From NCBI GenBank assembly GCA_946811185.2, contig OX328106.1:33601694-33665693 (forward strand): a stretch of 64,000 bases of DNA, written 5' to 3'. A model generated the notes under the pieces. The model made no database searches. It worked only from the letters and a program-made list of their open reading frames with translations, and was not told the origin of the DNA. Position numbers and translations under genes: made by a program. Shown here piece by piece: positions 43,546 to 55,150 of this stretch. Within the stretch, counting starts at the first letter, position 1; every line of letters begins with the position of its first letter. This stretch comes from Hippopus hippopus (taxonomy: Eukaryota; Mollusca; Bivalvia; Cardiida; Cardiidae).

Positions 43546-43756
43546 TTAACCTTTGTCCTGCTAAATAAATGAAATGAAACTTTGAAGCCGATGGTGAAAT
43601 CCCAGATGTTGCTTTTTCAAAGATATACTTTAGGGAAAATATCTCCATATCGAAAAGTGTAAATCCAAGATCAGACTGCATGTTCTGTGCAGTCTGATCT
43701 TGATCTATACTGTTTGCAAAAGGTCAGTGAATCGCGCTTAGCAGCCTAAGGGTTAA
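43546..43756 (+). mobile_element. Family B MITE, full length (211 bp)
   Basis: TTAACCTTTGTCCTGCTAAAT to TTAGCAGCCTAAGGGTTAA, central palindrome CCAAGATCAGACTGCA..TGCAGTCTGATCTTG. Its last TTAA is the first TTAA of the family A copy that follows. Confidence 0.88.
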
Positions 43757-43976
43757 CCCTTTACCACTCAGCAAAATTTTACACTTGTCCATATTAAAGG
43801 AATTTACAGACTACAGTTCCAATTTTTTTCAAATGAGCCTATTTTGTCCGTAACTGGGTAGAAAACATCGAGGGGTAAGCAGAAAATTCTGGCTACCAGC
43901 ATTTTTTCCTTATCCCACAATGTTTTCAAAAGCATTCTTTCTCAGGGTCTCTAAAATTTATGTGGTAAAGGGTTAA
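43753..43976 (+). mobile_element. Family A MITE abutting a family B MITE
   Basis: TTAACCCTTTACCACTCAGC to TGTGGTAAAGGGTTAA. After it, TTAAAGTGCCTTTCACACC begins another family-B piece (43977-44070). Confidence 0.87.
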
Positions 43977-44406
43977 AGTGCCTTTCACACCTTGTTTCCC
44001 TTCTGCGCCACTGTGTAGACATGATTAGACTGCACACAAGGCTATATTAAGATCATCTAGCCAAAGAGACGGGCAGTAAACTGCAACAGTTTTTGACTGG
44101 AAATGTCTGTTCTGTTTATTTGGCACACAGTATGTCTGTTCTGTTTATTTGACACACAAGAATTAAAATGGGAAGTTTGCACTTTGTGGGTTGTTGACTT
44201 CTCTGTAATCCACAACATATTTTTGTCATCTTTTTTATGTTTGGCCTTAACCATAAAATGCTGAGCATTATCTATGCTCCTTTTACATACAAAATAGATC
44301 AAGGTCAGGTTGCATAGAATATGTGCTTTGATGTATCATCGTACAGTTTTGGATATTTTTTGAGACAAGTCAGCCTTGAAAGTGAATCATTTCTGCTTCA
44401 CCTGGG

Positions 44407-44598
44407 GCCATATTTGCCAACTGTTCTTTGTAACATTCTTTGTCTTATTCTTAAGAATTTTCTAAATTTGAAAGTAACAAAAACTCTGATTGGGTAAACC
44501 AAACAACCTAGCCAATCAGAAACTGTGTTATATTTTTTTTCAAGTTAGAATCAGACTAAGTCTGATAATGCAATTAAGAATAGTTGGTAAGTATGTCC
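44407..44598. mobile_element. Family E foldback MITE
   Basis: CATATTTGCCAACTGTTCTT to AAGAATAGTTGGTAAGTATG with CTCTGATTGGGTAAAC / CTAGCCAATCAGAA at the centre; arms more diverged than at 12746. Confidence 0.75.
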
Positions 44599-44690
44599 CC
44601 AGATGATCGATAATACCCATTTCATTTAGTTTTCTTTAAGGGTTTTAATATAGCAATATGACAAAGCAAATTTTGGGTGACCAGTAATTC

Positions 44691-44920
44691 TTAACTCTTT
44701 ACCAAACAACAAAATTTTAGAGTGGTCCAAATTGAATGCATTTGCAGATAACAAATTACAGGCAGCCAAAATGATGATAATTTGTCCTTGACTGGGTAGA
44801 AAACAGTGAGGGAAAAGGAGAAAATGCTGGTTACCAGCATTTTCTCCTTTTCCAACAATTTTTTCAAAAGTCTTCTCCCTCAGGGTCGTCAAAAGCAAGG
44901 ATTGTGTGGTTAAGGGTTAA
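44691..44920 (+). mobile_element. Family A MITE, first of a TTAA-sharing pair
   Basis: TTAACTCTTTACCAAACAAC to GTGTGGTTAAGGGTTAA; 230 bp; hairpin intact at the centre. Confidence 0.87.
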
Positions 44921-45150
44921 CTTTTTACCAAATGACAAAATTTTGGACTTGACCAAATTGAAAGCATTTGCAGATGACAAATTACCTAAGTGTAGCTCTT
45001 ATGATGACCTCTATCTTTGATAGGGTTGAAAATATATCATATAAAGGAGAAAACGCTTGTTACCGGTATTTTCTCCTTTTCCCACGATGTTATCAAAAGC
45101 CTTCTTCCTCATAGTTGTTAAAAACTCAGGATTGTATGAAAAAGGGTTAA
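44917..45150 (+). mobile_element. Family A MITE, second of the pair
   Basis: TTAACTTTTTACCAAATGAC to GTATGAAAAAGGGTTAA. 45150-45520 holds a run of loosely repeated 'gaagacatgactt..agccaatcag' words and no gene. Confidence 0.85.
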
Positions 45151-45525
45151 GTAAATTTAAAATCGGAATCAAAGATGGAGCCTTCAGAATGGGTTTATAC
45201 ATGTCTGTTTAAGATGACATGGTTTTTGGCCACTCAGAAAACATTGCTGGTGGACAATTGAAAAACATGACTGTGTGCCAAGAGAAACACATGGCTTTTG
45301 CCTTCTCAGAAGAGATGATCTTAGCCAGTCAGAAGACATAGCTTAGTACTAGTCAGATGACATGACTCTGAGCCAACCAAAAGACCAGACTTAAATGTGT
45401 CAATCAGAAGAAATGACTGGGCTGAAGTAAGAAAAAAATTAGACTTGGCTGATCACTAATGAAAGAAAGTGAAAGCATCAAACACCAGCATCCCATATTA
45501 ATTATGAATGCTATTAAATGTCCAA

Positions 45526-45815
45526 GCAAGGTTAGAAAATAATGGGGGAAAAGGAGAAAACACTGGTGGTTCATTTTTCTTAAATGTTTTCTACCCTTTC
45601 ATGTACAAATCCTGTCATTTTAGCCACATCTAATGTGTTCTGTATAATGATTAGACAAGTCTAAAATCTTGCCATCTTTTGAAGAGTTAACACTGAACAA
45701 ATTACAATCTGGGGTTCTCACAACCCTGAAACAGAAGGCTTATGAAAACATTGTTTAAAAAAGATAGTATCCTGATAAGCAGCATTTTCTCGTTTTCCCA
45801 CAATGTTTTCTTCTT
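45526..45815 (-). repeat. Two degenerate family A MITE pieces
   Basis: GGGGGAAAAGGAGAAAAC..TTTTGAAGAGTTAA (to 45690) and then TTAACACTGAACAAATTAC..CCCACAATGTTTTC. They meet at a TTAA near 45687. Confidence 0.6.
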
Positions 45816-45819
45816 TATA

Positions 45820-47379
45820 AGCTCCACCGGCCAAAGGCCAGCGAACTTATGTCATGCTTCTATCCGTCTGTGCGTGTGTTAACTTTTATTTCGAACATGT
45901 TTTTTTCTGCAACTACCCATCCGATTTTGACCAAACTTCACAGGAATGATCCTGCCAATTGGTCATCTTCAGAAGTTTTTAAAATACTTTGATTCCTTTG
46001 AAAACATGGTTGCCATGGCAACAAGACTGAAAAATATTGAAAATCTTCTTGTCTGAAACCATAAGGCCTAGAGCTACCACATTTAGCATGCAGCTTCCTC
46101 CAATGGATATCTTCAAATTTAGCCCTGGGACAAAATTGGCCCTGTCCCAGGGGTCACAAGTTTAAAATAGGCTTATATAGTGAAAACTTTAAAAATCTTC
46201 TTGTTCCTAACACCTAAGGCCTCGGGCTACCAAATTTAAGATATCGCTTCATCTAATAGACCTCTAGAAAGTGTCCTCAAATTATAGCCCTAGGGTCAAA
46301 ATTGGCCCTGCCAGGGGGATTGCAAATGTTACATTGGCTTATATAGTGAAAACTTTAAATAATTGTCTTGTTCCTAACCAAGAGGCCTAGGTCTACCAAA
46401 CTTTGCATGTATCATTAGCTAGTAAATAGCCCAAATTATAGCCCTTAGGTCAAATTGGCCCAGCCTTGGCAGTCACAAGTTTCACATGGGCCTACATAGA
46501 GAAAACTTTAAAAGTTTTCCCCTTCCTAACCATAAGACCCAGGGATACCAAACTTTGCATGTATATTTATCTGATGGACCTCTACAAAGACTTCATGTTA
46601 TAGCCCTTGCGTCAAAAATTACCCTGCCCTGGCAGTCACAAGTTTTACATAGGCTCATGTAGTGAAAACTTTGAAATTCTTCTCGTTCCTATCCATAAGA
46701 CCTAGTGCTACCAAATTTGGCTTGAATATTTTATCTAATTGAGCTCTGCCAAGATTTTTCAATTTAGAGTCTAAATTTGCCCAGTTCTGGTAGTCACAAC
46801 CTTTACATAGGCTTGTATATTGAATACTTGAAAGATCTTATTGTTCCTGACCTTGAGATACAGCCGTAATATTTTGTGTGTATTATCAGCTAACAGATCT
46901 CTTCAAAAATTGTTCAAATTCAACCCCCTGGTGTCAAAATTGGTCCCCGATCCATTGGTCATAAATATAACATGTGCTACTTACTCCTAGCCATAAATCC
47001 TAGGGCAACCAAATTTGGATCACTTTTGAATTAGTTCAGAATTTAGCCCTGGGTTTGAAATTAGCCATGTCTCTGGCATCTCATGTTTTACATGAGGCTT
47101 TTTATTGCGGAAATTTTGAAAATCCTGTTTATAACCACAGACCTAAACCTGTATTATTTGGCATGTGGCTTTCTCTTGTAAACCTCTACCAGGATTAAAG
47201 TACCTATGGCTCTGTGGTCAAAAACAACTATGACCTGGGGTCACAACTTTCACATAGGTTTTTGTAGAGAAAATGTTGTCTTCTTGTTAGAAACCATTTG
47301 GCCTAGAATTGTAATGTTTGGCATTTATGGTTTGTACTTACTAGCCAGTGGAGCAATTAAGGGCCACCATGGCCCTCTT
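45820..47379 (+). mobile_element. Family H (HINE-like) element, full length
   Basis: AGCTCCACCGGCCAAAGGCC to AGCCAGTGGAGC, hairpin GGGCCACCATGGCCC and CTCTTTTTTT. The core is at least seven tandem units of ~110-130 bp around 'accaaatttggcatg...atagccctggggtcaaa'. Confidence 0.82.
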
Positions 47380-47799
47380 TTTTTGAAGACAAACACAATG
47401 AATATTAATCAGTCATCTGCAAATATTTTCAAATTGAACCTGCATTCACATTGTGAAAGACTGTGTCATCTGGTATTTAAGAAATAAAATCAGAGCCATA
47501 AAAATTATCCATTGGAGGCTTGATGTTGGCTGGTAGGTAAGAATTAGAACTGGTGGTAAAAATTCTCGACTTACAGCCAGGAAGTTGGCTGGTAGTTAAA
47601 AATTAAATCTTGTCATAAAGATTCTCCACTTGCAGCTTAGATTCCTTGAACCTTGTATCCTGATTCTGGTTATCAACATTTTCTGTTTGTGTTGAATGTG
47701 TTACTTTGGTAACAGGATTATTGATAAATTGTTCAAAATCAGCAGTTTCCCAAGGAGGTCACATTGATTTCTTGACTTTCAGCATGTCAGTACTCCATC

Positions 47800-48070
47800 C
47801 ATCAGTAATTCTGTTGCTGAGCTTGATAGCTGTGTATCATTGTGTACCATACAGAGCCTGGAACCAATGGGGTTGTTGGTTCCATTTCCCAGCATGGCAA
47901 AATTATTTCCAGTGATATTAATTTGATGATAATTTTTTTTTTTTCTCTCATGGCTGAACATTTTTGCAATGATGGTTATGTGGGAAAGCAGCCAGTGGCT
48001 TGCAAAAATGTACTTATAAATAAAATTCCAAGAAAGTAAGGATAGTAGCACTAGCCACTGGAATATAATT
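47800..48070 (+). mobile_element. SINE (42184-type), diverged
   Basis: TTGTTGGTTCCATTTCCCAGC lies at the B-box side, then GTGGGAAAGCAGCCAGTGGC and ATTCCAAGAAAGTAAGGATA. No target duplication was identified. 47380-47800 shows no gene. Confidence 0.6.
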
Positions 48071-48075
48071 AAGAA

Positions 48076-48460
48076 ATAATCTTCTTTCTATCGTGGTTTA
48101 TCGTTCAATAAACCACAGTTGTGAGTTATGAGGCACAATAAATAATCCATGAGGGCGATAGCCCGAGTGGATTATTCATTGCACCTCATAACTCACAACG
48201 TGGTTTATTGAACGATAAACCACGATAGAAAGAAGATTATTTCGATTCTAACATAACCAACTCTTAATCAAAGGAAAACAAGTTCATACTTAGAGCAAAA
48301 ACGCGGATGCAGATTATATTCCATTGAATAACTTACTTACTTTATACAGAATGACGTCACTCTATACAGAATTACGTCACTCTACATAGAATAACGTAGA
48401 TTTTACCACGCTTTCGTTGCACTGTGTTTATAAAGCTGAATTCACGTGTCATGTTAGAAT
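48076..48460 (+). mobile_element. Family F composite: 165-bp foldback plus short TIR unit
   Basis: 48076-48240 is a near-perfect palindrome (ATAATCTTCTTTCTATCGTG at one end, complement at the other, GGGCGATAGCCC at the centre). It is followed at once by 48245-48460, bounded by ATTCTAACAT and ATGTTAGAAT. The same pairing occurs at 57681-58711 with a longer unit, so this copy is an internal deletion. Confidence 0.78.
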
Positions 48461-49150
48461 TGAAATTATAAATGATGAAAACGGCATAAAGCAAAAGCTG
48501 TTCTGTTTTCATTTAAAGTTGCTCTAGTATGGGGTAACCACAATTTTTGCTAAACTCTATTGAAAATGATGAATTTTGGATTCTTCCAAATTGAGAGCAT
48601 CTGCAAGTGACAAATCTTTGAAGTCCAACAAATAAACTTCAACTTCTTTGAAAGGATAGATAATACTCTGGGAAAGGAGAAAATACTGGCCCATACCAAA
48701 AGCATCAAAACCTTTATATACATCTCACTTAGACAGTTCATATAAAAACCCACAATATAAGTTTTAGTGTAGAGACAATATGATGAATATCTATAATCGA
48801 GGTTTTGGTTAAGAAAAATTAATTTTGAAAATGAGCACTTTTTTAAGTTATTCATTTACCATTCTAAATAGCTTTCTTAGTCTAATTCTAGATTTATAGG
48901 TGAGAAAATAACAGTGAGCAAAGGTGCTACTTTGAAGATTTAGACTAAGACTGTAATGAAGAATGGTTGGTGAATACAGACCTGGTTAAGGGTCTATTAT
49001 CCGTATTCAGAACAATATTGATCCGTCCATTCACGTATTGTGTCTGCGGGCTGGCTCAACTTCAATGCCTAAAAACGAGTCATTGCTAAGGAAATTATAA
49101 AGACATAGATCCTATTATAAGCCAGTATTATTTCTCTGTCTCTTTTGTAG

Positions 49151-49260
49151 CTCCGAGGAACATCTGCGGTTTACACAAGGTTTGCCAGTGACAGCTATAG
49201 GAAACACAATCTCTTTGACATTAGCTGTGGTTATGTGACTTCTAGAAGAGCTGTATATTG
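49151..49260 (+). pseudogene. Orphan exon-like segment, unidentified
   Basis: A pyrimidine-rich tract and TTTGTAG precede, GTAAGC follows. One frame is open throughout: LRGTSAVYTRFASDSYRKHN then LFDISCGYVTSRRAVYW. No neighbour exon could be joined to it in either direction, and the family is not recognised. It could be an exon of an unseen gene, a relict, or chance. Confidence 0.25.
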
Positions 49261-49489
49261 GTAAGCCACATAGTTCTTGTGTAATTGTTGTCTATAAAAT
49301 AGAAATTTGTGGTCTCCCTTCTCATATAACCCTGTATTACCTAATCCCATATTTTTACAATCCTGAGGAAATAAGCTTCTGGAAATAATTTGGAAAAAGG
49401 AGAAAATGCTGGTAACAAGCAACCTCTGTTGCCTTTGAAGATCAAGATCAGACTGCACAGAGCATACAGTCTGACCTTTGTTGTTTGTT

Positions 49490-49730
49490 TGTATTGTGTT
49501 TTGTGTTGTTTTCAACTTTATTTCAGTTATGCTGCAGAGGTCAGTGCACCAATCCATGCCTACCTTGAATTTCTTTTACCAGAGCTCAGCGGTGAGAGAG
49601 GAATGAAACCTGTCGCAATGACTGTCATCAATCTTTTGACGGCAATTAATTTTTCCAAGCTGGGGATTCAAACCAGGGAATCTCTGGTCACGAGTCCTGC
49701 ACACCACCAGCTGCACAACCAGCACCTTTG
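49490..49730 (-). mobile_element. SINE (42184-type)
   Basis: TTTTCAACTTTATTTCAGTT, TGAATTTCTTTTACCAGAG, GGTGAGAGAGGAATGAAACC and CCAAGCTGGGGATTCAAACC match in order to the 42184 SINE; the head is partly kept (GTCACGAGTCCTGCACACCA). Confidence 0.7.
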
Positions 49731-50099
49731 TTATACACTTTCTGCTTTGCCGAGACATTCTGGACAAACTACAGCCTTGAGATTGCATTTATTTATATCT
49801 TATTTCAACAATAAACATGTCTGTTGGTTATATTTCTGTATAAGCTCTAAGGGATGATATCTATCATAAGATTTGGACAAGGCTGTTTATTATGCAGTTT
49901 TCATAATTGTGCAGCAATAAGTGCTTCTAATGTATTGATTTTTGTCTGTCATGGAAGTTATCTGTCTGCAAGAGAAAGATTAATTTCTTGCATAAAAATT
50001 TACAATGACATCATTTTACTGCTTGATGATTATAAATCATATTTACCAAATCTTTGGCTAAAGGTAGCATCTCAGATGGTAACATATAGGGTGTGAAAC

Positions 50100-51960
50100 T
50101 CGGGGGTTTCTGGTTGGATTCCCAAGCTCAGTCAAATTCTTTTTCGATAGCTATTGTGACGGGATGCATTGCTGTCACACACATGATTTTGTATGGATGG
50201 GGTTAGAGGAATATATCATATTTTTCTGACTGACAGATTTTTCTAAAACTTTGCATATACACAGCTCATCTTGCTTCTAGGAAATTACAGTAAAATAACA
50301 ATTAATATGGGGCACCTTGCTCCTTTCTGAGAAATTTGCTTTTGGAAAAGGTATATACAGGTCCAAAATTCAACATATTTTAGATTTTACACATCTTTCT
50401 TAAAAGTGAGATAAACAGAAAAAATACCAAAGAATATGCAAATATACATCATTCTTATGAAAATGCATTCAACTGTGCACAAAAAATATATAAAGGCCTG
50501 TTTTGAGCATGGTAAATTCACAGATATGCATGTTATATATAGACAACTTAGTAAAAAAGGGAGATAATTTGACTGAATTAAGGGTTAATTTTGAAAAATA
50601 TTTATTTTTTAATGAACAGGTTTTTCTTAAAATTTTCACAGTTACAGTAACTGTAAGACTTAGTGTGAACAGTAAGCAGAAATAAAAATTGTACCTGCCT
50701 TTGCTTATTTCTAAGAAAACAGTGATGAAGTTGAAAGTGAAAGTTTACTTTTCAAGGAAAATCAGGACTAACTCCAAAAAAATAGACTTACGGTAAGGCA
50801 ACCCTTACCTCATTCACCAACAGCAGAATATCAGAGTTTGCAACAATCATAGGGTCAAATATCTTTTTTAACACAAAACTGGAATATAGTGTGCAAAAAG
50901 GAGCTTTTGCCTACTTGTAAAGTGGCTTTTTGTCCACTGTGTTTTCTAAGATTTCGGTACCCAAACTCTGAGAAAACACTATTTTCGGCAGTTCTGCTCC
51001 AGTTCCATTTCAGTTTTGAGGCATTTCACTTGCAATAATTAAAGTGGAAAACATTGTGATATAAGAAGCCATTGCTCATACAAGCAACAGCATCTCTTAC
51101 AATTCATTTTCAAAATGGTATTGACTCCTCTTTGGTTTGGTCTTTGATGTTTTTGTGCCACTTTGTTCCATTTACATAGCACTGTAGTTGTTAATGCTTG
51201 TATATCAATGAGTTCTTTTTTCACAATTTTTCAAAACCAAACCCTAGACAAGAGCCCTTTATTTATTAGACAGAATAGAAAACATTGTGGGAAAGGGATA
51301 AATAAATTGATAGTAGCAATTTCTGAGTTCCTTGCTTTCCTGGTTTTTCAGTATCATAAAGACATACAATGTGCTTTATCCTGTTCATAAATCACTGTGT
51401 TTGCATACTCTTCCCGTATTTTTTAACTTTTTCTAGGGCAAACAGCTTTGGTGGGCCCTCTACTCCTTCCAAAAATTGAACTTTGTCTGTTCACTTCAAA
51501 ATCGTACCTATCCTTATTTATTATTTTTTTAGAATAATTTGTATATGTGTGACTCACTGATAACAAAAGGTCTTTGGAAAAAATGGGATAACAGCCCAGC
51601 AGACATGGTTTGAAAAGTAGAAATTGCTAATTTGGGCCAATTTCTTCTTTTCCCACAAATGGTTTTGAAAGTGGAAATAGCTTTGCTTCTAATTTCCTGC
51701 CATTGTTTGCTTGCTTGATGTGTAACACCATGTCAACAGTATTTTAATTATTTCATGGTGACAGTTCAAGACCCATTTTGTTGTGGTGGATTTTTTTTGC
51801 CAGTTATTGTGCTATCATCCTCACACTGGCGGGCCAGTTACTATCTGATAAAAGTGCTACTTTTATTGGAATACCATTAGTGTTACCATTTTTGCAAAAA
51901 AAAAACAGAGTTAGATTTAATATCCATGACAAAATACATAAGCAGTATGGATGCGCTTGA
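50100..51960. other. Interval without recognised gene
   Basis: It contains a SINE head-like piece near 50060-50150, AT-rich unique sequence, two variant hairpins with AAATTGCT/AGCAAT-type centres (51040-51110 and 51590-51690) and no splice-supported frame. Confidence 0.45.
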
Positions 51961-52105
51961 ATATAAGCCTTTAAATGCTGTTTTCAAGTTTATTTCCCTT
52001 ATATTGCAGCAATGCACATATCCATGCTTTCATGGAGTTTCTTTTACCAGTAATTTGGACAATATTCCTCCCAAGGCACTGGCTGCTCTCCCACATGGCC
52101 AAAAG
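51955..52105 (-). repeat. SINE tail-side fragment
   Basis: TGCTGTTTTCAAGTTTATTT, GGAGTTTCTTTTACCAGTAA and GGCACTGGCTGCTCTCCCAC match the 42184 SINE tail half. Confidence 0.6.
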
Positions 52106-52261
52106 TTGCAATTGTTTGGTATGGGGTTAACCACTCTTGATGACTGCTTCCTGAAAATCTTTTCCAGTTCTCGCATCCTATTGCAGGTAGTTTCAAAGAG
52201 TTAAGGGCCATTCTTTATTTTTTTTTTTGGTCAGAAAATGCTTTTAATTTGGACCAGTCCA

Positions 52262-52486
52262 AATTTTTTGCTCAGTGTACAATGTATCTGCAAAAGTATC
52301 AACCCATGTCAGTGTGTGCAGTCCACACAGGCTGATATCAGCCCAAACTTTTTGGTATCTTTAAATTTTCTGCATGTTAAAGGACCATTCTACCTCATGA
52401 TTTAGTCAGTTGTTAGACAACATAAATTGTATAGATCCATAATTATTTAATAACTTGCTTAGTTTAATGCATCATCGAGATAATTA
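52262..52486. mobile_element. Family C MITE, both ends worn
   Basis: GTATCTGCAAAAGTATCAACC, a CAGTCCACACAGGCTGATA hairpin remnant, ATAATTATTTAATAACTTGC, and AATGCATCATCGAGAT. Confidence 0.6.
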
Positions 52487-52697
52487 ACCCCTTACCATGC
52501 AATGCCTACATTTAATGACCCTGAGGAAGAAGCCTTTTAAACACAGTTCAGCTGGTTACCAGCATTTTCTCCTTTTCCATCAATGTTTTCTATCCTATCA
52601 AAGAAAAATCGAATCATCTGAGCAACATTGAAATTGCTGTCTGAAAATACTTCCAATTTGGAAGGCTCTAAAATTTTGTCATTTGGTAAAGAGTTAA
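52484..52697 (-). mobile_element. Family A MITE, first of a TTAA-sharing pair
   Basis: TTAACCCCTTACCATGCAATG to TTTGGTAAAGAGTTAA; part of the first hairpin arm deleted. Confidence 0.82.
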
Positions 52698-52920
52698 CAC
52701 TTTACCAAACGACAAAATTTTAGACTTGTCCAAATTGAAAGCATTTGCAGACGACAAAATAAATGTGACTCAAAAATTGAAACTTGACTTTGGAAGAGTA
52801 AAAAACATTGTGGGAAAAGGAGAAAATGCTGGTTACCAGCATTTTCTCCTTTTCTCACAATGTTTTCAAATGGCTTCTTCCACAGTCATTAAAAGTCAGA
52901 ACTGTGTGGTAAAGAGTTAA
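52694..52920 (+). mobile_element. Family A MITE, second of the pair, near-perfect hairpin
   Basis: TTAACACTTTACCAAACGAC to GTGTGGTAAAGAGTTAA, 227 bp; one mismatch in the palindrome (CTCAC for CCCAC). Confidence 0.88.
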
Positions 52921-53117
52921 ACTGCCTTTTGCCTTTTCAGCATGGCTCATTTGTTCAGCACTTGAAGGGTTAATGCTGTCTTGACGAGCTTATCTTTCAA
53001 AACATCAGACAGTGTAGATCAATTATGGGACTGCACTTCCTCAAAACAGAGAAGTATTGAAAGCATTGATTCTCTGTTTTCCCCTCAAAACAAGAATTTA
53101 TTTGTAAAGTAATTTGT

Positions 53118-53345
53118 AAACCCCATACCACACAATCTCTTCCTCTTAAGAACCCAGAAAAAAAAACAACTTCAGAAAAACTTTGTGAGAAAAAGAGAAA
53201 GCGCTGGTAACCAGCATTTTCTCCTTTTCCAACAATATTTTCTCCCCGTTCAAAGACAAATTCCCTCCTTAAAGCCACATTTATATTTCTGTCTGCAAAT
53301 GCTTCCAGTGACTATTCCAAATATTGTCGTCTGGTAGAGAGTTTG
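53118..53345 (-). mobile_element. Family A MITE, degenerate
   Basis: ACCCCATACCACACAATC, hairpin around GCGCTGGTAACCAGC, TCTGGTAGAGAGTTTG end. Confidence 0.65.
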
Positions 53346-53519
53346 ATAGAGCTTATTTAATATTCTAAATGAAACCTCCAGCCATTATTTGAAATGGAAA
53401 TCCACATTTTATGCACTTTTTCAATTTACAGATTTCAATCTTAGACTGTAAATAGCGTCTAGGACTGGATTTATCTCAGCTTTTTCCTGTGTATGAATTT
53501 AATGATGTACTTCTGCAAA

Positions 53520-55150
53520 TTTTTAGATCAGCTGTATTCGAAGAAAATGTCAAGGTACTATCATATAGTTGTCTATGTTGTGGTTGTTGTGCCAAAGCTT
53601 TGACATTTTCTGATGTCTGTCATTACTGAAGATGTTTACAAATTTTGGATTTTAAAACTCAATAGGGGAACCCATACAACAAGAGCAGAATGATAGCCCT
53701 TACATTTTTAGCTCTACTGGCTGAAAGCCAGCAGAGCTTATGTCATGGCGTGGTTTCCGTCGTCCATCTGTCTGTCCGTCCATCTGTCTGTCTGTCTGTC
53801 CGTCCATTAGTCTTTTTCTTGTTTATGCGATAAAGTCTTCATTTGTGGTCAGATTTTCCTAAAACTTGCACAGTTTGTTTATCTCGTCAATAGCTTCAAC
53901 CCTATTGATTTTGAAAGAAATCCAAAAAACAGTATGGGATAAGTAGCCATTTCAAGTTGAAAATTTCCATTTCTTGTTTACGCGATAAAGTCTGCATTTG
54001 TGGTCAGATTTTTATCAAACTTGCACAGTTTGTTTATCTTATCAATAGCTTCAACCCTATTGATTTTGAAAGAAATCCAAAAAGCAGTATGGAAACAGTA
54101 GCCATTTCAAGTTGAAAATTTCCATTTCTTGTTTACGCGATGAAGTCAGCATTTGTGGTTGGATTTTCATGAAACTTGCACAGTTGCTTTGTATCATAAA
54201 CAGCTTGAACCCTATTGATTTTGAAAGAAATCCAACAAACAGTATGGGAAAAGTAGCCATTTCAAGTTGAAAATTTCCATTTCTTGTTTACATGATTAAG
54301 TCTGCATTTGTAATCAGATTTTTGTGAAACTTTCAGTTTGTTAATCTCATCAATAGCGTCAACCCTATTAATTTTGAAAAAAATCCAACAAACAGTATGG
54401 GAAAAGTAGCCTTTAAAGTTAAAAATTTCCATTTCTTGTTTACGCGATGAAGTCAGCATTTGTTGTTGGATTTTCATGAAACTGCACAGTTGCATTGTAT
54501 CATAAACAGCTTGAACCCTATTGATTTTGAAAAAAATCTGACAATCAGTATGGGAAAAGTAACCATTCAAAGTTGAAAATTTCCATTTCTTGTTTAGGCA
54601 ATGAAGTCCACAATGTTGATCCAAATCTTGTGAAACTTGCAAAGATTATTTGATTCATCATGGGATTGAACTCTATTAAAAGTGAAGAAAATCTAGTAAA
54701 CAGTTCAGGAAAAGCAGCCATTTGATGACTTAGTATCGTTTACTTAACAAAGTCCACATTATTAGTCACATTTCTTTGAAATTTGCTAGGATTGTTTAAT
54801 ACAAGGCATACTGAATCCCTATCAAATTTGGCTGGATTCCAAACAATTAGTTTTGAGAAATTGCACTTAATTTATTTTTCACTGTTTGTTCAATCACCAT
54901 GCCTACTGATGCTGTCTTAGTGGGTTTAAGCCCAGTTGCAAGAACACATTTTCGTGTTTTTTTTTCTGTTTGCATCATGAATTCATAATGTATGCTAGCA
55001 AAAAAGCAAAATCACTGCCAGTAGAGCCATTTCAGGTCCTCAAGGGCCTCTAGTTTTGACCTAGTTAAGCCCATTTTTGGACTTAAAATGTTCACTAAGT
55101 AAGCAACTGCACTCAAGACTTAGTCTCTGCATGCACTGATCTTTTTTTAT
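53520..55150 (+). mobile_element. Family D element split by a family H element
   Basis: Family-D text runs to AGAGCAGAATGATAGCCC and stops at a T-run (53709); after 55056 it resumes with 'gacctagttaagcccatttttggacttaaaat' words and finishes GCATGCACTGATCTTTTTTT, a worn hairpin end. Confidence 0.7.
53710..55056 (+). mobile_element. Family H (HINE-like) element with a different core
   Basis: AGCTCTACTGGCTGAAAGCC to GCCAGTAGAGCC, hairpin AGGTCCTCAAGGGCCT and CTAGTTTT. Core: about six tandem ~155-bp units beginning CTTGTTTACGCGATAAAGTC (53818, 53974, 54129, 54283, 54435, 54587), unrelated to the core at 36997. Confidence 0.82.

Noticed and set aside
49390..49857. 155-aa open frame
   Set aside because: It runs through a family A MITE fragment, a family B hairpin and a minus-strand SINE; it is a chance frame.
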